A stretch of DNA of 64,000 nt from Enhygromyxa salina (GTDB taxonomy: Bacteria; Myxococcota_A; Polyangia; Nannocystales; Nannocystaceae), in NCBI RefSeq assembly GCF_000737335.2, contig NZ_JMCC02000023.1, positions 1 to 64,000 of the forward strand, given 5' to 3'. Within the stretch, counting starts at the first letter, position 1; every line of letters begins with the position of its first letter. The notes under the pieces were generated by a model that was not told the DNA's origin, ran no database searches, and was given only the letters and a program-made list of their open reading frames with translations. Made by a program: the position numbers and the translations under genes. This document shows positions 40,877 to 50,081 of the stretch, one piece after another.

Positions 40877-43159
40877 ATGTCCACCGAGGAACCCACGCCC
40901 AAACCCAAGCGCAAGTGGTTGCGTCGCGTCTTCATTGCCAGCCAGGTTGTGCTTGGACTCGGTCTTGGCCTGGTGATCGCCGAGAAGGTGTTCGCCGATC
41001 GCTACGAGGGCGCGTTCCCCCACGTCAATTTCTATGTGGAAGACCCCGAGCTCGGCGTCCGGCTCGAGCCTGGGGCAACCATGAAGTTCCGGCTGCGCAA
41101 CAACCCCCTGTCTACGATCAACGTCAACGCGCAGGGCTACCGCGGGGCCGACTGGCCGGCCGCCGGCACCAACCCCGGTGAGATCATCGTGCTCGGCGAC
41201 TCGCAGGTGTTTGGGCTTGGCGTCAACGATGACGAGACCTTCTCCGCCCAGCTCGCCGCGATCACCAGCCGCCCGGTGCTCAACGCGGGGGTCCCGACCT
41301 ACGGGCCGCCAGAGTACCTGGCGCTGGCAAAAGAGCTGCTCGAGCAGCGCAAGCCGGCGGTCGTGGTCTTGACGATCAACTTCCTCAACGACGCGTTCGA
41401 GATCGATCGGCCCAACAAAGATCGCCACACCGTGTGGGATGGTTGGGCGGTCCGGGCCGAGCACGCGCCGACCGAGGTCCGGCAATTCCCCGGACGCAAG
41501 TGGCTGTATTCGCAGTCCCACGCGTTCTATGCGTTTCGCCGCTGGCGCCACGAGCGGGGCAAGGCCGAGCTGCCCGACGGCGAGGAGCAGGTCGATCTCG
41601 GCACCCCCTCCGAGGGGCGCTTCGAGGATCTCGTCGTCACCAGCATCACCGCCCACGCCCAGCATGACGCCGAGCTCGACCAGGCCAAGCAGGCGCTCGA
41701 CGCCTCGCGCGAGCGGATCAGCGAGGTCGACGAAGAGCTGCGCAGCAACCGTGACCAGCTCGACGATCTGGTGCGCGAGGCGAGCGAGTACGAGTTTGGT
41801 GAGTTCGAGCGCGACGTGACCCGGGGCGAGCCTGGCGACATCGTTGACGAAGACTTTGGCGAAGAGGGCCGCTCGGTGCTGCTGACCGCCGGGCTGATCC
41901 GCAAGGCCGCGCGCCAGCGCGAGGCTCACCTCCAGAAGCTGCTGCGCAAGCAAGAGCGCAAGGGCGAAACCCAGGCCAAAGATCTGATCCAAGCAGAGGA
42001 ACAATTGCTCGCCGAGCGCCACGCCCTGCGCGAGCAGATCGCCGCTGGTGTCCCGCTGGTGCCCCCACCCACGTCGGTGTTCGACGCTTACCTGCAAGAG
42101 TTAAAGGCGCTGTGCGACGAGCACGGCGCGGAGCTGGTGTTGGTCGCGCTGCCTGTCGACGTTCAAGTCGACGCGAGTGAGTGGGACAAGTACGGCGTCA
42201 GCGATCGCCCCGACATGAGCGAGTCGCTGGTGCTGCTGCGTGACTTGGTCGACAACGCCGAGCAGCACGGCATCCGCTCGCTCGACGCGACCGAGGCTCT
42301 GCGTGGGGCCGAGCCGGGCGCGTTCTTGGATCACGACATCCACATGACCGCCAAGGGCCACGCCGCCGTGGGTGGGGCCCTGGCCGTGCGCCTGGCTTCG
42401 GGCTTGCCGGTCGCGCTGCCGGGCGGCGGCCTTCCCGAGGGGCTGAGCTTCGTCCCGGCCCGCGACGAGTGGAGCCCAACCGAAGAAGTCAACGTCGCGG
42501 GCTCGACCAAGGCCGGCTGCGCGACCCAGATCGAGGGCGACTGGCTGCGGGTCCGCTGCGTCCGCAAAGACAAGCGCGATGGGTTTGGCGCGATCGAGCT
42601 GATCGAAGGAGGGACCCCAGCGACGATGCTCGTGCACAACCGCGACGGCCTGACCCTGACCACGCCGCTCACGATCGGCGCCCCGGTGACCGCCCGCTTT
42701 CACTTCGCCAAGCAGATCCGCGAGCTGCAGATCCGCTGGCCGCTCGGCGACGACGGCAAGCCGAAGTTCGTGGGGACCTTCGTCGACGTCGAGGGCCAGC
42801 CCAAGGTGCAGGAGCCTGCTGCTGCACTCGCCCCGCTGTGCACTTGCTACGAGAAGACCGCGCAAGAATTCTGGTGCCTCGAGACCTACCCCGACGGTGA
42901 GGCCCATCAATGCCAGGAGTCGTGTGGCGGGCTGTGGGGGGATCCGGCCCTGATCGAGTCGTGCACCCGCAGCTTTGGTGACAACTGCGGCCGGCTGCTC
43001 TCGTGCGTGCAGAACGACCCCCTCACCGCGCCGGAGTGTCCAGAGGGGGCGGTCCACGCGTTCGCTAGCAACGCCTGCTTCGCGGCCTGCGACGACGGGC
43101 ATCCGTGCAAGAGCGGAACATGCACGCCCTGGCAGGGCGGCAGCGTGTGTGCGCCATGA
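40877..43159 (+). CDS. Membrane-anchored SGNH hydrolase with coiled-coil insert and Cys-rich tail
   Basis: This protein of about 760 residues starts with a basic N-terminus and one membrane helix (VFIASQVVLGLGLGLVIA). An SGNH-type domain follows, with block I VLGDSQVFGLG near residue 110 and the closing Asp/His in DHDIHMTAKGH near 490. Between them lies a charged coiled-coil stretch (about 255-390). After a beta domain, the last ~110 residues hold about sixteen cysteines. SGNH domains of this kind remove or add acyl groups on polysaccharides, but no partner acyltransferase is nearby. ATG 40877 is preferred over the open frame from 40754, which reads through a G-rich spacer. Confidence 0.8.
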   Translation: MSTEEPTPKPKRKWLRRVFIASQVVLGLGLGLVIAEKVFADRYEGAFPHVNFYVEDPELGVRLEPGATMKFRLRNNPLSTINVNAQGYRGADWPAAGTNPGEIIVLGDSQVFGLGVNDDETFSAQLAAITSRPVLNAGVPTYGPPEYLALAKELLEQRKPAVVVLTINFLNDAFEIDRPNKDRHTVWDGWAVRAEHAPTEVRQFPGRKWLYSQSHAFYAFRRWRHERGKAELPDGEEQVDLGTPSEGRFEDLVVTSITAHAQHDAELDQAKQALDASRERISEVDEELRSNRDQLDDLVREASEYEFGEFERDVTRGEPGDIVDEDFGEEGRSVLLTAGLIRKAARQREAHLQKLLRKQERKGETQAKDLIQAEEQLLAERHALREQIAAGVPLVPPPTSVFDAYLQELKALCDEHGAELVLVALPVDVQVDASEWDKYGVSDRPDMSESLVLLRDLVDNAEQHGIRSLDATEALRGAEPGAFLDHDIHMTAKGHAAVGGALAVRLASGLPVALPGGGLPEGLSFVPARDEWSPTEEVNVAGSTKAGCATQIEGDWLRVRCVRKDKRDGFGAIELIEGGTPATMLVHNRDGLTLTTPLTIGAPVTARFHFAKQIRELQIRWPLGDDGKPKFVGTFVDVEGQPKVQEPAAALAPLCTCYEKTAQEFWCLETYPDGEAHQCQESCGGLWGDPALIESCTRSFGDNCGRLLSCVQNDPLTAPECPEGAVHAFASNACFAACDDGHPCKSGTCTPWQGGSVCAP

Positions 43160-43276
43160 CTGGCGTGACCGGAACGACCAAGACACCTGCGTAGGACGAC
43201 CCGCGAACGGCACGCGCGAAGTCCAAAGCTGGTTGCCGGTCGCAAACCTGGCCTGATAGATTGCTGGCTCGGTACG

Positions 43277-44728
43277 ATGAGCGAGCACGTCCACATTGCG
43301 ATCGTTGGCGCGGGGTTCTCGGGCGTCGGCGCGGCGATTCGGCTGCGCCAGGCCGGCATCAACGACTTCGTGGTGTTCGAGCGCGGCGAAGAAGTGGGCG
43401 GTGTGTGGCGAGACAATCGCTACCCCGGCTGTGCCTGCGACGTAGAGTCGCCGCTGTACAGTTACTCGTTTGCGCCCAACCCCGCGTGGTCGCGGATGTT
43501 CTCTCCGCAAGCGGAGATCCTGGACTACGTGCGCCGCTGCGCTGGTGAGTTTGGCGTGCTGCCCCATGTTCGGTTTGGCCACACCATTCGCGAAGCGGCG
43601 TGGGATCCCGTCACCAAGCGGTGGCAGCTCTCCAGCTCGCGCGGGCCGTTCACCGCCGACGTGTTGGTCGCGGGGATGGGGGCGCTCAGCGAGCCGTGGG
43701 TCCCAGGGTTTCGCGGGATCGAGCGCTACGCGGGCCAGGCGTTTCACTCGGCCCGCTGGGACGAGGACGCGCAGCTCGACGGCCGGCGCGTCGCGGTTGT
43801 GGGCACCGGCGCCTCGGCGATCCAGATCGTGCCACGGATCCAAGCGCGGGTTGGCCACCTGAGCTTGTTTCAGCGCACCGCCCCGTGGGTGGTGCCGCGC
43901 AAGGATCGGGCGTTCGGCCCGCTCGAGCGCCGGCTGTTCTCGAGCGTGCCGCTGACCCAACGGCTGATGCGCGCCGGCTTGTATGTCCGCCACGAGAGCC
44001 TGCTGCTCGGGTTTCGCAACCCGTGGATCATGCGCGTGGTCCAGCGCCAGGCGCTGCGCTACCTGCATCACCAGATCAAAGATCCCCAGCTGCGCGAGCG
44101 CCTGCGCCCCAACTTCACCTTTGGCTGCAAGCGCGTGCTGCTGTCCGACGACTACTACCCCGCGCTCGCCCAGGACAACGTCAGCCTCGTCAGCGCCGGG
44201 ATCCGCGAGCTGGTGCCCGAGGGCATCGTCGACACCGAGGGCCAGCTCCACGAGCTCGACGCGATCATCTGGGCGACCGGCTTTCACGTCGCCAACCCGC
44301 CCTTCGCCAAGTACGTGCGCGGCCGCAGCGGCGAGAGCCTGGCCGAGGTCTGGCGCGGCAGCCCGACGGCCCACCTTGGCTCGATGGTCGCCGGGTTCCC
44401 CAACTTGTTCTTGTTGACCGGCCCCAACACCGGGCTTGGGCACACCTCGATGCTCTTGATGATCGAGGCCCAGCTCGAGCTGCTGCTCGGGGTCCTCGGC
44501 GAGATCGACGGCAACGACACCGCGACCGTCGAGCCCGATCCTGGCGTTCAGGCCCGCTATGTCCAGCAGATCGAGCGCGGCGGCCAGGGCACGGTGTGGA
44601 CCGCGGGTGGCTGCGCGAGCTGGTACCTCGACGAGACCGGGCGCAACTCGACGCTGTGGCCGTGGTCAACCCACGCGTACATGCGCCGGGCAAAGTTCGA
44701 TCGCGGCGACTACCTGCTCGACGCGTGA
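43277..44728 (+). CDS. Flavin-containing Baeyer-Villiger-type monooxygenase
   Basis: This 483-residue enzyme has an FAD-binding GAGFSGVGAA near residue 12, the GGVWRDNRYPGCACDVES segment, the BVMO-like fingerprint YAGQAFHSARWD, and an NADPH-binding GTGASAIQI. The last part keeps ATGFHV and TGPNTGLGH. Such enzymes insert oxygen next to ketones or oxidise N/S atoms; substrate specificity cannot be read from sequence. It stands alone, with a convergent lipoprotein gene after it. Confidence 0.9.
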   Translation: MSEHVHIAIVGAGFSGVGAAIRLRQAGINDFVVFERGEEVGGVWRDNRYPGCACDVESPLYSYSFAPNPAWSRMFSPQAEILDYVRRCAGEFGVLPHVRFGHTIREAAWDPVTKRWQLSSSRGPFTADVLVAGMGALSEPWVPGFRGIERYAGQAFHSARWDEDAQLDGRRVAVVGTGASAIQIVPRIQARVGHLSLFQRTAPWVVPRKDRAFGPLERRLFSSVPLTQRLMRAGLYVRHESLLLGFRNPWIMRVVQRQALRYLHHQIKDPQLRERLRPNFTFGCKRVLLSDDYYPALAQDNVSLVSAGIRELVPEGIVDTEGQLHELDAIIWATGFHVANPPFAKYVRGRSGESLAEVWRGSPTAHLGSMVAGFPNLFLLTGPNTGLGHTSMLLMIEAQLELLLGVLGEIDGNDTATVEPDPGVQARYVQQIERGGQGTVWTAGGCASWYLDETGRNSTLWPWSTHAYMRRAKFDRGDYLLDA

Positions 44729-44747
44729 GCCAGCGCCCTACGGTGTT

Positions 44748-45470
44748 CTAGGGCGGACACGGGATCGAGATCTTCGGGTTCAGGTTTGGATACTCGCCGT
44801 CGGTGTCCCAAAACGGCTGGGCTTGCGCGACCCACTGCGGCCCGATCGCCGCGAGCGACTCGCCGTCGCTGCTCTTCAGCGGGATGTTTCCGGGCGCGTG
44901 GTGGACGAACAAGGCGCCATACTCACCCTCGTAGGGCGCGAAGTACTCACACAGCGCGGGGTCGAGCGGGGTCTCGAAGCGCAAGAACACATCGGTCGCC
45001 TGATTGCCCGCGGTGATGAGGTCGACTTCGAAGCGCGCGTTCGAGTAGGGTTGGTAGCCGATGTAGGTGGCGGCGAAGAAGTTGGGGTCCCAGTACGAGG
45101 TCTGATCGACGCAGCCATCCCTGCCGCTGCACAGCGCGGACAGTGCGGCGAAGCTGATCCGAAAGTCGGCGGGATCGACCCCGTTGACCGGCGCGACCGG
45201 CTCGCTGAAGCGCAGGACCACGAACTGGCCCGTCGCGTTGAGGCTCGCGGAGACCAGCTCGAAGGGAACGTCATTGGGCTCGGTGTTGGTGTCGCCCGAG
45301 GGACCGCCATCGCCATCGCCATCGCCACTGCCATCGCCCGAAGCGTCCTCGCTGCCGCCGGCGTCGCCATCGTCGAGGGTGAAGCCGTTGTCCCGCGACG
45401 CGCAGCCGAGCGTCATGAGGGCCAATCCAAGCGCTGCCTTGTCAGCCACACTCCCTCTTCGAACTGTCAT
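44748..45470 (-). CDS. Lipoprotein with (GD)n linker and Ig-like domain
   Basis: This protein of about 240 residues has a signal peptide ending MTLGC (Cys near 22), an Asp/Gly/Ser linker, then a beta-rich region (VSASLNATGQFVVLRFSEPV, DPADFRISFAALSALC) resembling the Ig-like domains of the SbsA/Big-type family. Cysteines CSGRDGC and CEY may pair. It probably sits on the outer surface. ATG 45470 gives a proper signal; an upstream ATG at 45575 would put 35 extra residues ahead of it. Confidence 0.72.
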   Translation of the reverse strand: MTVRRGSVADKAALGLALMTLGCASRDNGFTLDDGDAGGSEDASGDGSGDGDGDGGPSGDTNTEPNDVPFELVSASLNATGQFVVLRFSEPVAPVNGVDPADFRISFAALSALCSGRDGCVDQTSYWDPNFFAATYIGYQPYSNARFEVDLITAGNQATDVFLRFETPLDPALCEYFAPYEGEYGALFVHHAPGNIPLKSSDGESLAAIGPQWVAQAQPFWDTDGEYPNLNPKISIPCPP

Positions 45471-45655
45471 GGCCGCAGCGTCCCACGGACGGTGGCAGAT
45501 CTCAATCTGTTTTGCGCTCGTGCGAGGCATTGCACCAGGACTGCCAGCGTCGAGGAGTTCGAGGTCGTCACCCACGTCGAGCGATCATTGGTGACAACGG
45601 CTTGGGTCAGCGCAACCCAAGGGCCGGGACAGGCCAAGAGGTGCGCGCTCTAGCT

Positions 45656-46735
45656 CTAGACGGTCCGTAGCAGCGAGCTGCGCTTGGGGCCGGTCGCGTG
45701 CATCTTGGCGGCGACCAGGGCGACCTTCGCCGCCGTCTCGAGAAACACCTTGGCGTGCTCGCCGTCGGGCGCCGAGTTGACCACGGGGTTCCCGGTCTCA
45801 CCGCCAGCGCTGACGGTGTTGTCGATCGGCAGCTGGCCGAGCAGCTCCACGTTGAACTCCTCTCCGAGCCGCTTGCCGCCGCCGCTGCTGAAGATGTGAT
45901 CCACGTGGCCGCACGAGGGGCAGCGATAGTGGCTCATGTTCTCGATCAGCCCGAGCAGCGGGATCTCGAGGGTCTTGAACATGTCCACGGCCTTGCGCAC
46001 GTCGAGCAGCGCGACCTCTTGCGGGGTCGTGACGATCACGCCGCCCGTGATTGGGAGCAGCTGCCCGAGCGAGAGCTGGGCGTCGCCCGTACCCGGGGGG
46101 AGATCGATGATCAGGTAGTCCAGCTCGCCCCACTCGACGTCCTCGAGGAACTGCTGCAACAGCTTGTGGATCATCGGGCCCCGCCAGATCACCGCGCGCC
46201 CAGTCTCGACGAAGAAGTCGACGCTCATGACCGGGATCCCGCGGTGCAGCGCTGGGATGATCCGCGCTCCGCCGACGCTCTTGTCGCACTGGCGCGAGGC
46301 CGGGCCCATCATCTTCGGCACGCTTGGCCCGTAGATGTCGGCGTCGAGCAGACCGACGCTGGCGCCAAGTCGCTGCAGCGCCATCGCGAGGTTGACCGCG
46401 ACCGTGCTCTTGCCAACGCCACCCTTGCCCGCGGCCACGGCGAGCACGTTCTTGACGGTGGGCAGCCGATCCAGATCCTGGCGCGGCGGCTTGCGCGGGA
46501 CCTTGAGCCCCCACGCGATGTTGACCGGCTTGGCGAAGGGCTCGAGCGCCGCGCGGATCCGAGTCTCGAGCGTGCCTCGCAGCGGGTAGCCCGGTGAGAT
46601 CAGCGCGACCTCGACGTCGATCGAGTCACCGACGCTGATCTCGCCGACCTGACGAGCGCTGACGAGGTCCCGCTCGGTCGCCGGGTCTTCGACGGTGCTC
46701 AGTGCTTGGCGGACGCTGTCGGGTGTGGCGCTCAT
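45656..46735 (-). CDS. mrp: Mrp/ApbC-type iron-sulfur carrier ATPase
   Basis: This 359-residue protein joins an N-terminal MIP18-like (DUF59) segment (about 1-80: VRQALSTVEDPATERDLVSA) to the Mrp P-loop ATPase with deviant Walker A GKGGVGKSTVAVN near 105, and the switch segments LLDADIYGPSVP and IIDLPPGTGDAQL. The CxxC in CPSCGHV near 275 is the cluster-binding site of the dimer. It transfers Fe-S clusters to apoproteins. ATG 46735 was chosen because homology starts there; the longer frame to 46864 is Pro/Arg-rich. Confidence 0.92.
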   Translation of the reverse strand: MSATPDSVRQALSTVEDPATERDLVSARQVGEISVGDSIDVEVALISPGYPLRGTLETRIRAALEPFAKPVNIAWGLKVPRKPPRQDLDRLPTVKNVLAVAAGKGGVGKSTVAVNLAMALQRLGASVGLLDADIYGPSVPKMMGPASRQCDKSVGGARIIPALHRGIPVMSVDFFVETGRAVIWRGPMIHKLLQQFLEDVEWGELDYLIIDLPPGTGDAQLSLGQLLPITGGVIVTTPQEVALLDVRKAVDMFKTLEIPLLGLIENMSHYRCPSCGHVDHIFSSGGGKRLGEEFNVELLGQLPIDNTVSAGGETGNPVVNSAPDGEHAKVFLETAAKVALVAAKMHATGPKRSSLLRTV

Positions 46736-47061
46736 CGTGAACCCCACATCCAGCCGCTGCGCGGGTTGATTGTGCGGGGGGACATGACTGGCCCCCTGAG
46801 AAGGGGATCGAAGACTCGGTTTCCTGTGGGCATGGGGCCGCGCGAGCGCGGAAAAACCTAGCAAGAATGACCCCCATCTCCAAGCGGGCCCGATCCCCCC
46901 TCACCGACCTTCGCGCTTGGCCAGCTGGAACCCGGCGGCTTGCGGGCGAGCTGGGTCGCGCGGTGCGTGGCGCGGGTGGCACCGAAGCGGCGTGATCTGG
47001 CCTCCGGTGCGGCTTCGGGCTACCCTCGCGCGTCCGCTGGACCACCCTGGACCACCAAATC
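46736..47061. other. Divergent spacer between mrp and peptide deformylase
   Basis: This 326-bp region should hold the promoters of both genes. It contains the short direct repeat CTGGACCACC twice just before the deformylase start, but no convincing ORF. Frames here have uneven codon use. Confidence 0.4.
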
Positions 47062-47619
47062 ATGGCAGTGCTCGAAGTCGTCAAGTACCCCGATCCGCGC
47101 TTGCGCGAGGACACCTTCTCCGTCGAGGCCGTCACCGACGAGATCCGTCAGCTCGTGCGCGACCTGATCGACACGATGTTCTCGCTCAACGCCGCGGGCA
47201 TCGCCGCCATCCAGGTCGGCCGGCTCGAGCGGATCTTCATCATCGACGGCAAGGTCGCGACGGGCTCCGAGACCGCGGACCCGCTGGTGTTCATCAACCC
47301 CGAAGTGGTCGAGACCGGCAAGGGCCTCGCGATCGCCGAGGAGGGCTGCCTGTCGTTCCCGGACGTGTTCGTTGACGTCAAGCGCCCGCGCTGGGCCAAG
47401 CTTCGGGCGATGAACGTCGAGGGTGAGATGTTCGAGGCCGAGGGCGACGAGCTGTTCGGGCGCGCGCTGCAGCACGAGCACGATCACCTCACCGGTAAGC
47501 TGATGATCGATCTGGTTGGTATGGTCAAAAAAGAGATGATCAAGCGCAAGATGAAGCGCTGGCATTCGCAACACGACGCAGAGACTACGGACCGCGGCGC
47601 GTCCGCATCCGCTGAGTGA
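47062..47619 (+). CDS. def: Peptide deformylase
   Basis: This 185-residue enzyme removes the formyl group from new protein N-termini. All three motifs are present: AAGIAAIQVG (motif 1, with Ile instead of Leu), EEGCLSFPD (motif 2, metal-binding Cys) and QHEHDHLTGKL (motif 3, HExxH). The C-terminal Lys-rich tail (KKEMIKRKMKRW) is longer than in E. coli. Good start ATG 47062. A hairpin follows at 47636. Confidence 0.95.
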   Translation: MAVLEVVKYPDPRLREDTFSVEAVTDEIRQLVRDLIDTMFSLNAAGIAAIQVGRLERIFIIDGKVATGSETADPLVFINPEVVETGKGLAIAEEGCLSFPDVFVDVKRPRWAKLRAMNVEGEMFEAEGDELFGRALQHEHDHLTGKLMIDLVGMVKKEMIKRKMKRWHSQHDAETTDRGASASAE

Positions 47620-47635
47620 GCTTTTTGACTGTGCG

Positions 47636-47658
47636 CCCGTGTGCGAGCAGCACACGGG
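47636..47658 (+). terminator. Hairpin after the deformylase gene
   Basis: CCCGTGTG pairs with CACACGGG around a 7-nt loop, 17 bp after the stop. A short T-run precedes it rather than follows it, so its termination strength is uncertain. Confidence 0.45.
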
Positions 47659-47711
47659 TCTGCATACTTATTTGTGAATCGCGCTCTGGTGAGGTCGTAG
47701 CCAAGCATACG

Positions 47712-47737
47712 CACATGACGAGCGATTCCGTCATGTG
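47712..47737. promoter_or_regulatory. Inverted repeat in an AT-richer spacer
   Basis: CACATGACG and CGTCATGTG form a 9-bp inverted repeat with an 8-bp spacer, about 100 bp before the FAD monooxygenase start. The surrounding 200 bp are noticeably AT-richer than flanking genes. It may be an operator or a hairpin in the leader. Confidence 0.4.
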
Positions 47738-47835
47738 TGCGGGAAACTCTGCTCTCATTGAATTCGTGCGATCAGCGGGGCTTTTTCTGGCAATTTTGAT
47801 GAGCTTGGGAACACGCATCGTGCAACTTTGATGGC

Positions 47836-49311
47836 GTGAGCCGCCTCGACAAAGCCAGTCACGAGTCTAGCGAACCCCTAGAACGCTCGGATCGGTCGAA
47901 TCGAAGGTCGGCAGCGACTCACGCGATTGTCATCGGTGGCAGCGTGACTGGGCTGTGTGCCGCGGCGGCGTTGGCGAAGAACTTCGAAAAGGTCACCGTG
48001 CTCGAGCGTGACGCTCTGCCGGGGCCCGTGCCGCGGCGCGGGGTGCCGCAGAGCCATCACACCCACGCGCTGCTCCACCGGGGCCAGCAGATCATGGCCC
48101 AGCTGTTCCCAGGCGCATTCGATGCGTTGTTGGCCGACGGCGCCAGCGTCAGCGATTTTGGTCAGAAATTTCGGTGGCACCACCACGGCACGTGGCGTGT
48201 TCGTGGTCGGCTCGGCATCGACAATTGGATGGTCTCCCGTCCGCTCCTCGAGTCGCGTCTGCGCGATTCACTGGCCGCGCGGGGCAACGTGGAGTTGCGG
48301 TTCGACTGCCCGGTCGAGGCGCCCATCCATGAGCGGGGCGAGCTTGGAGGTGGTGTCTGGGGCGGCGTCCGGCGTGGCCGCGTCCAAGGTGTGCGCTTGC
48401 GTGACGGGACCGTGCTCGAGGCCGATCTGGTCGTCGATGCGCTTGGCCGCGGCTCGAGCTCTTCGAAGTGGCTCGCCGCGTGGGGCTACGGCGAAGTCGA
48501 GGAGCAGCGGGTCGAGATTGGGATGACCTACGTGTCCGGTCTGTTTGACCTGCACGGCGGTCACTACCCCGACGGGGTGATGATCTACCCCCAGGCGCCC
48601 AACAACCACCGCGGCGGGATCGGCCTTCGCGTCGAGGGCGGTCGCATGATGGTGACGCTGTTTGGCTACCACGGGGATCGGGCGCCGCTGGATCTCGCTG
48701 GCTTTGTGCAGTGGGCCAAGACGCTGGCGGAGCCGCAGCTACACGCGTTGCTCTCGCGCTCCAGCTTGATCGGGGAGCTGCGCCAACACACGATGCCCTA
48801 CCAGCTGCGGCGCAACTACGCTGGGATGCAGCGGCTACCGGCCGGGTACTTGGTCATGGGCGACGCCCTGTGCAGCTTCGACCCGAGCTTTGGACAAGGC
48901 ATGACCACAGCCGCGATGCAGGCCGAGCTGCTCAGCCAGCTGCGGCCCGGCCAACGAACGGCTCGCATGCAGCGTCGGATCGCACGGGTGACGGACGTGC
49001 CGTGGCAGATGACATCGACAGAAGCCTTCTGCTGGCCCGAGAGTCATCAAGAGGTGTCTCTGGGAGCCGCGCTGATGCACCGATACCTCAACCGCGTGGT
49101 CGCTCTCTCAGCCCACGATCTCGAGGTCTACCGGACCCTCACCGAGGTCATGCAATTCGTGAGTCCCGCGTCGAGGTTGTTTCGTCCGCGGGTATTGTGG
49201 CCCGTGCTGTTCGGCCGCCGCGAACGGGCGCCCGCGCAGCAGCGTCCCACCGCCACGCGTGAACTCTCCGTCGCCGCCGAGCTCTCGGGGCTGCGGCGTT
49301 CTGGCTCGTGA
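47836..49311 (+). CDS. FAD-dependent hydroxylase/epoxidase-like oxidoreductase
   Basis: This 491-residue protein has an FAD-binding GGSVTGLCAAAALAKNFEKV near residue 36, a DG-type motif VVDALGRGSSSSKWLAAWGY, and GDALCSFDPSFGQGMTTA, the second FAD site of aromatic hydroxylases and squalene-epoxidase-like enzymes. The start at GTG 47836 adds a polar N-terminal tail before the Rossmann fold. It might oxidise a lipid or polyketide; no biosynthetic cluster surrounds it. The AT-richer upstream spacer hints at recent acquisition. Confidence 0.82.
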   Translation: MSRLDKASHESSEPLERSDRSNRRSAATHAIVIGGSVTGLCAAAALAKNFEKVTVLERDALPGPVPRRGVPQSHHTHALLHRGQQIMAQLFPGAFDALLADGASVSDFGQKFRWHHHGTWRVRGRLGIDNWMVSRPLLESRLRDSLAARGNVELRFDCPVEAPIHERGELGGGVWGGVRRGRVQGVRLRDGTVLEADLVVDALGRGSSSSKWLAAWGYGEVEEQRVEIGMTYVSGLFDLHGGHYPDGVMIYPQAPNNHRGGIGLRVEGGRMMVTLFGYHGDRAPLDLAGFVQWAKTLAEPQLHALLSRSSLIGELRQHTMPYQLRRNYAGMQRLPAGYLVMGDALCSFDPSFGQGMTTAAMQAELLSQLRPGQRTARMQRRIARVTDVPWQMTSTEAFCWPESHQEVSLGAALMHRYLNRVVALSAHDLEVYRTLTEVMQFVSPASRLFRPRVLWPVLFGRRERAPAQQRPTATRELSVAAELSGLRRSGS

Positions 49312-49329
49312 GTCTCATGAGTTGGGCCG

Positions 49330-50073
49330 TCACGGCTGCGGGGCCGCGGGCTCGCGGGCGAGCAGCGGACACTGCAGCTGTCCACTCGCGACCCCGTTGT
49401 CGTACACGTAGTGGTCGCGCAACCGCGATTGCAGCAGCTGCGCGAAGTCCTTGGTCAGCTGATAGCTGGCCGGCTTGTCCTGCTGCAACAAGATGATCGC
49501 GTAGCCCTCGCGGGTCTGCTTGAGGCTCTCGCGGAGGCCGTCGGCGCCCTCGTCAAACCAATCGGACTGGGCGAGCCGCGAGTACGGCACCTCGCCGCAG
49601 CGACGCCACTCGCCCTGCGGCGGATCAGCGCGAAAGCAGCAGTGGTTGATCACGCGGCCGGACTCGAGGTCGACCTCGCCGGCGATCTCAATTTGAAACA
49701 CGGCGATGTTGGCCAGCAGCTGATCTTGCATCACCGCGGTCTCGGCCTGCTCGCGCCGCTGCGGATCCGCGGCAGGGCACAGCGGATCGCCGGGCAGGCG
49801 CGGGCCACAAGCGCGCTGGTAGTTGGCGAGCTCGGCCTCGAGCTGGGCGGCACGCTTCTCATGCTGCGCTTGGACCTCGAGCTGGGCGGCCTGCGTGGCG
49901 GCGCGGGCAGCTTCGGCGGCCGCGATCGCTTGGGCCTCGACCAGCTCGGCCTCCAGCTGTTCGATCTCGTGGGCGGTGCTGTCGAGCTCGCTCTCTTGGA
50001 TGGTTGCGAACACGAACAGCACGACCATGAACACGTCGAGCAGCGGGAGCATGTCGATGTTGCGCCTGCGCAT
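49330..50073 (-). CDS. ExbD-like membrane protein with coiled coil and periplasmic domain
   Basis: This 247-residue protein opens with MRRRNIDMLPLLDVFMVVLF, the short basic tail, conserved Asp and single helix of ExbD/TolR proteins. A coiled coil with Glu/Ala heptads follows (about 28-85), then a unique periplasmic domain with several cysteines (CGPRLPGDPLC, NHCCFRADP, RRCGEV). ExbD normally has a small beta-alpha domain directly after the helix, so this is an expanded version. It follows the ExbB-like gene by 8 bp. Confidence 0.75.
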   Translation of the reverse strand: MRRRNIDMLPLLDVFMVVLFVFATIQESELDSTAHEIEQLEAELVEAQAIAAAEAARAATQAAQLEVQAQHEKRAAQLEAELANYQRACGPRLPGDPLCPAADPQRREQAETAVMQDQLLANIAVFQIEIAGEVDLESGRVINHCCFRADPPQGEWRRCGEVPYSRLAQSDWFDEGADGLRESLKQTREGYAIILLQQDKPASYQLTKDFAQLLQSRLRDHYVYDNGVASGQLQCPLLAREPAAPQP

Positions 50074-50081
50074 GAGGTCGC

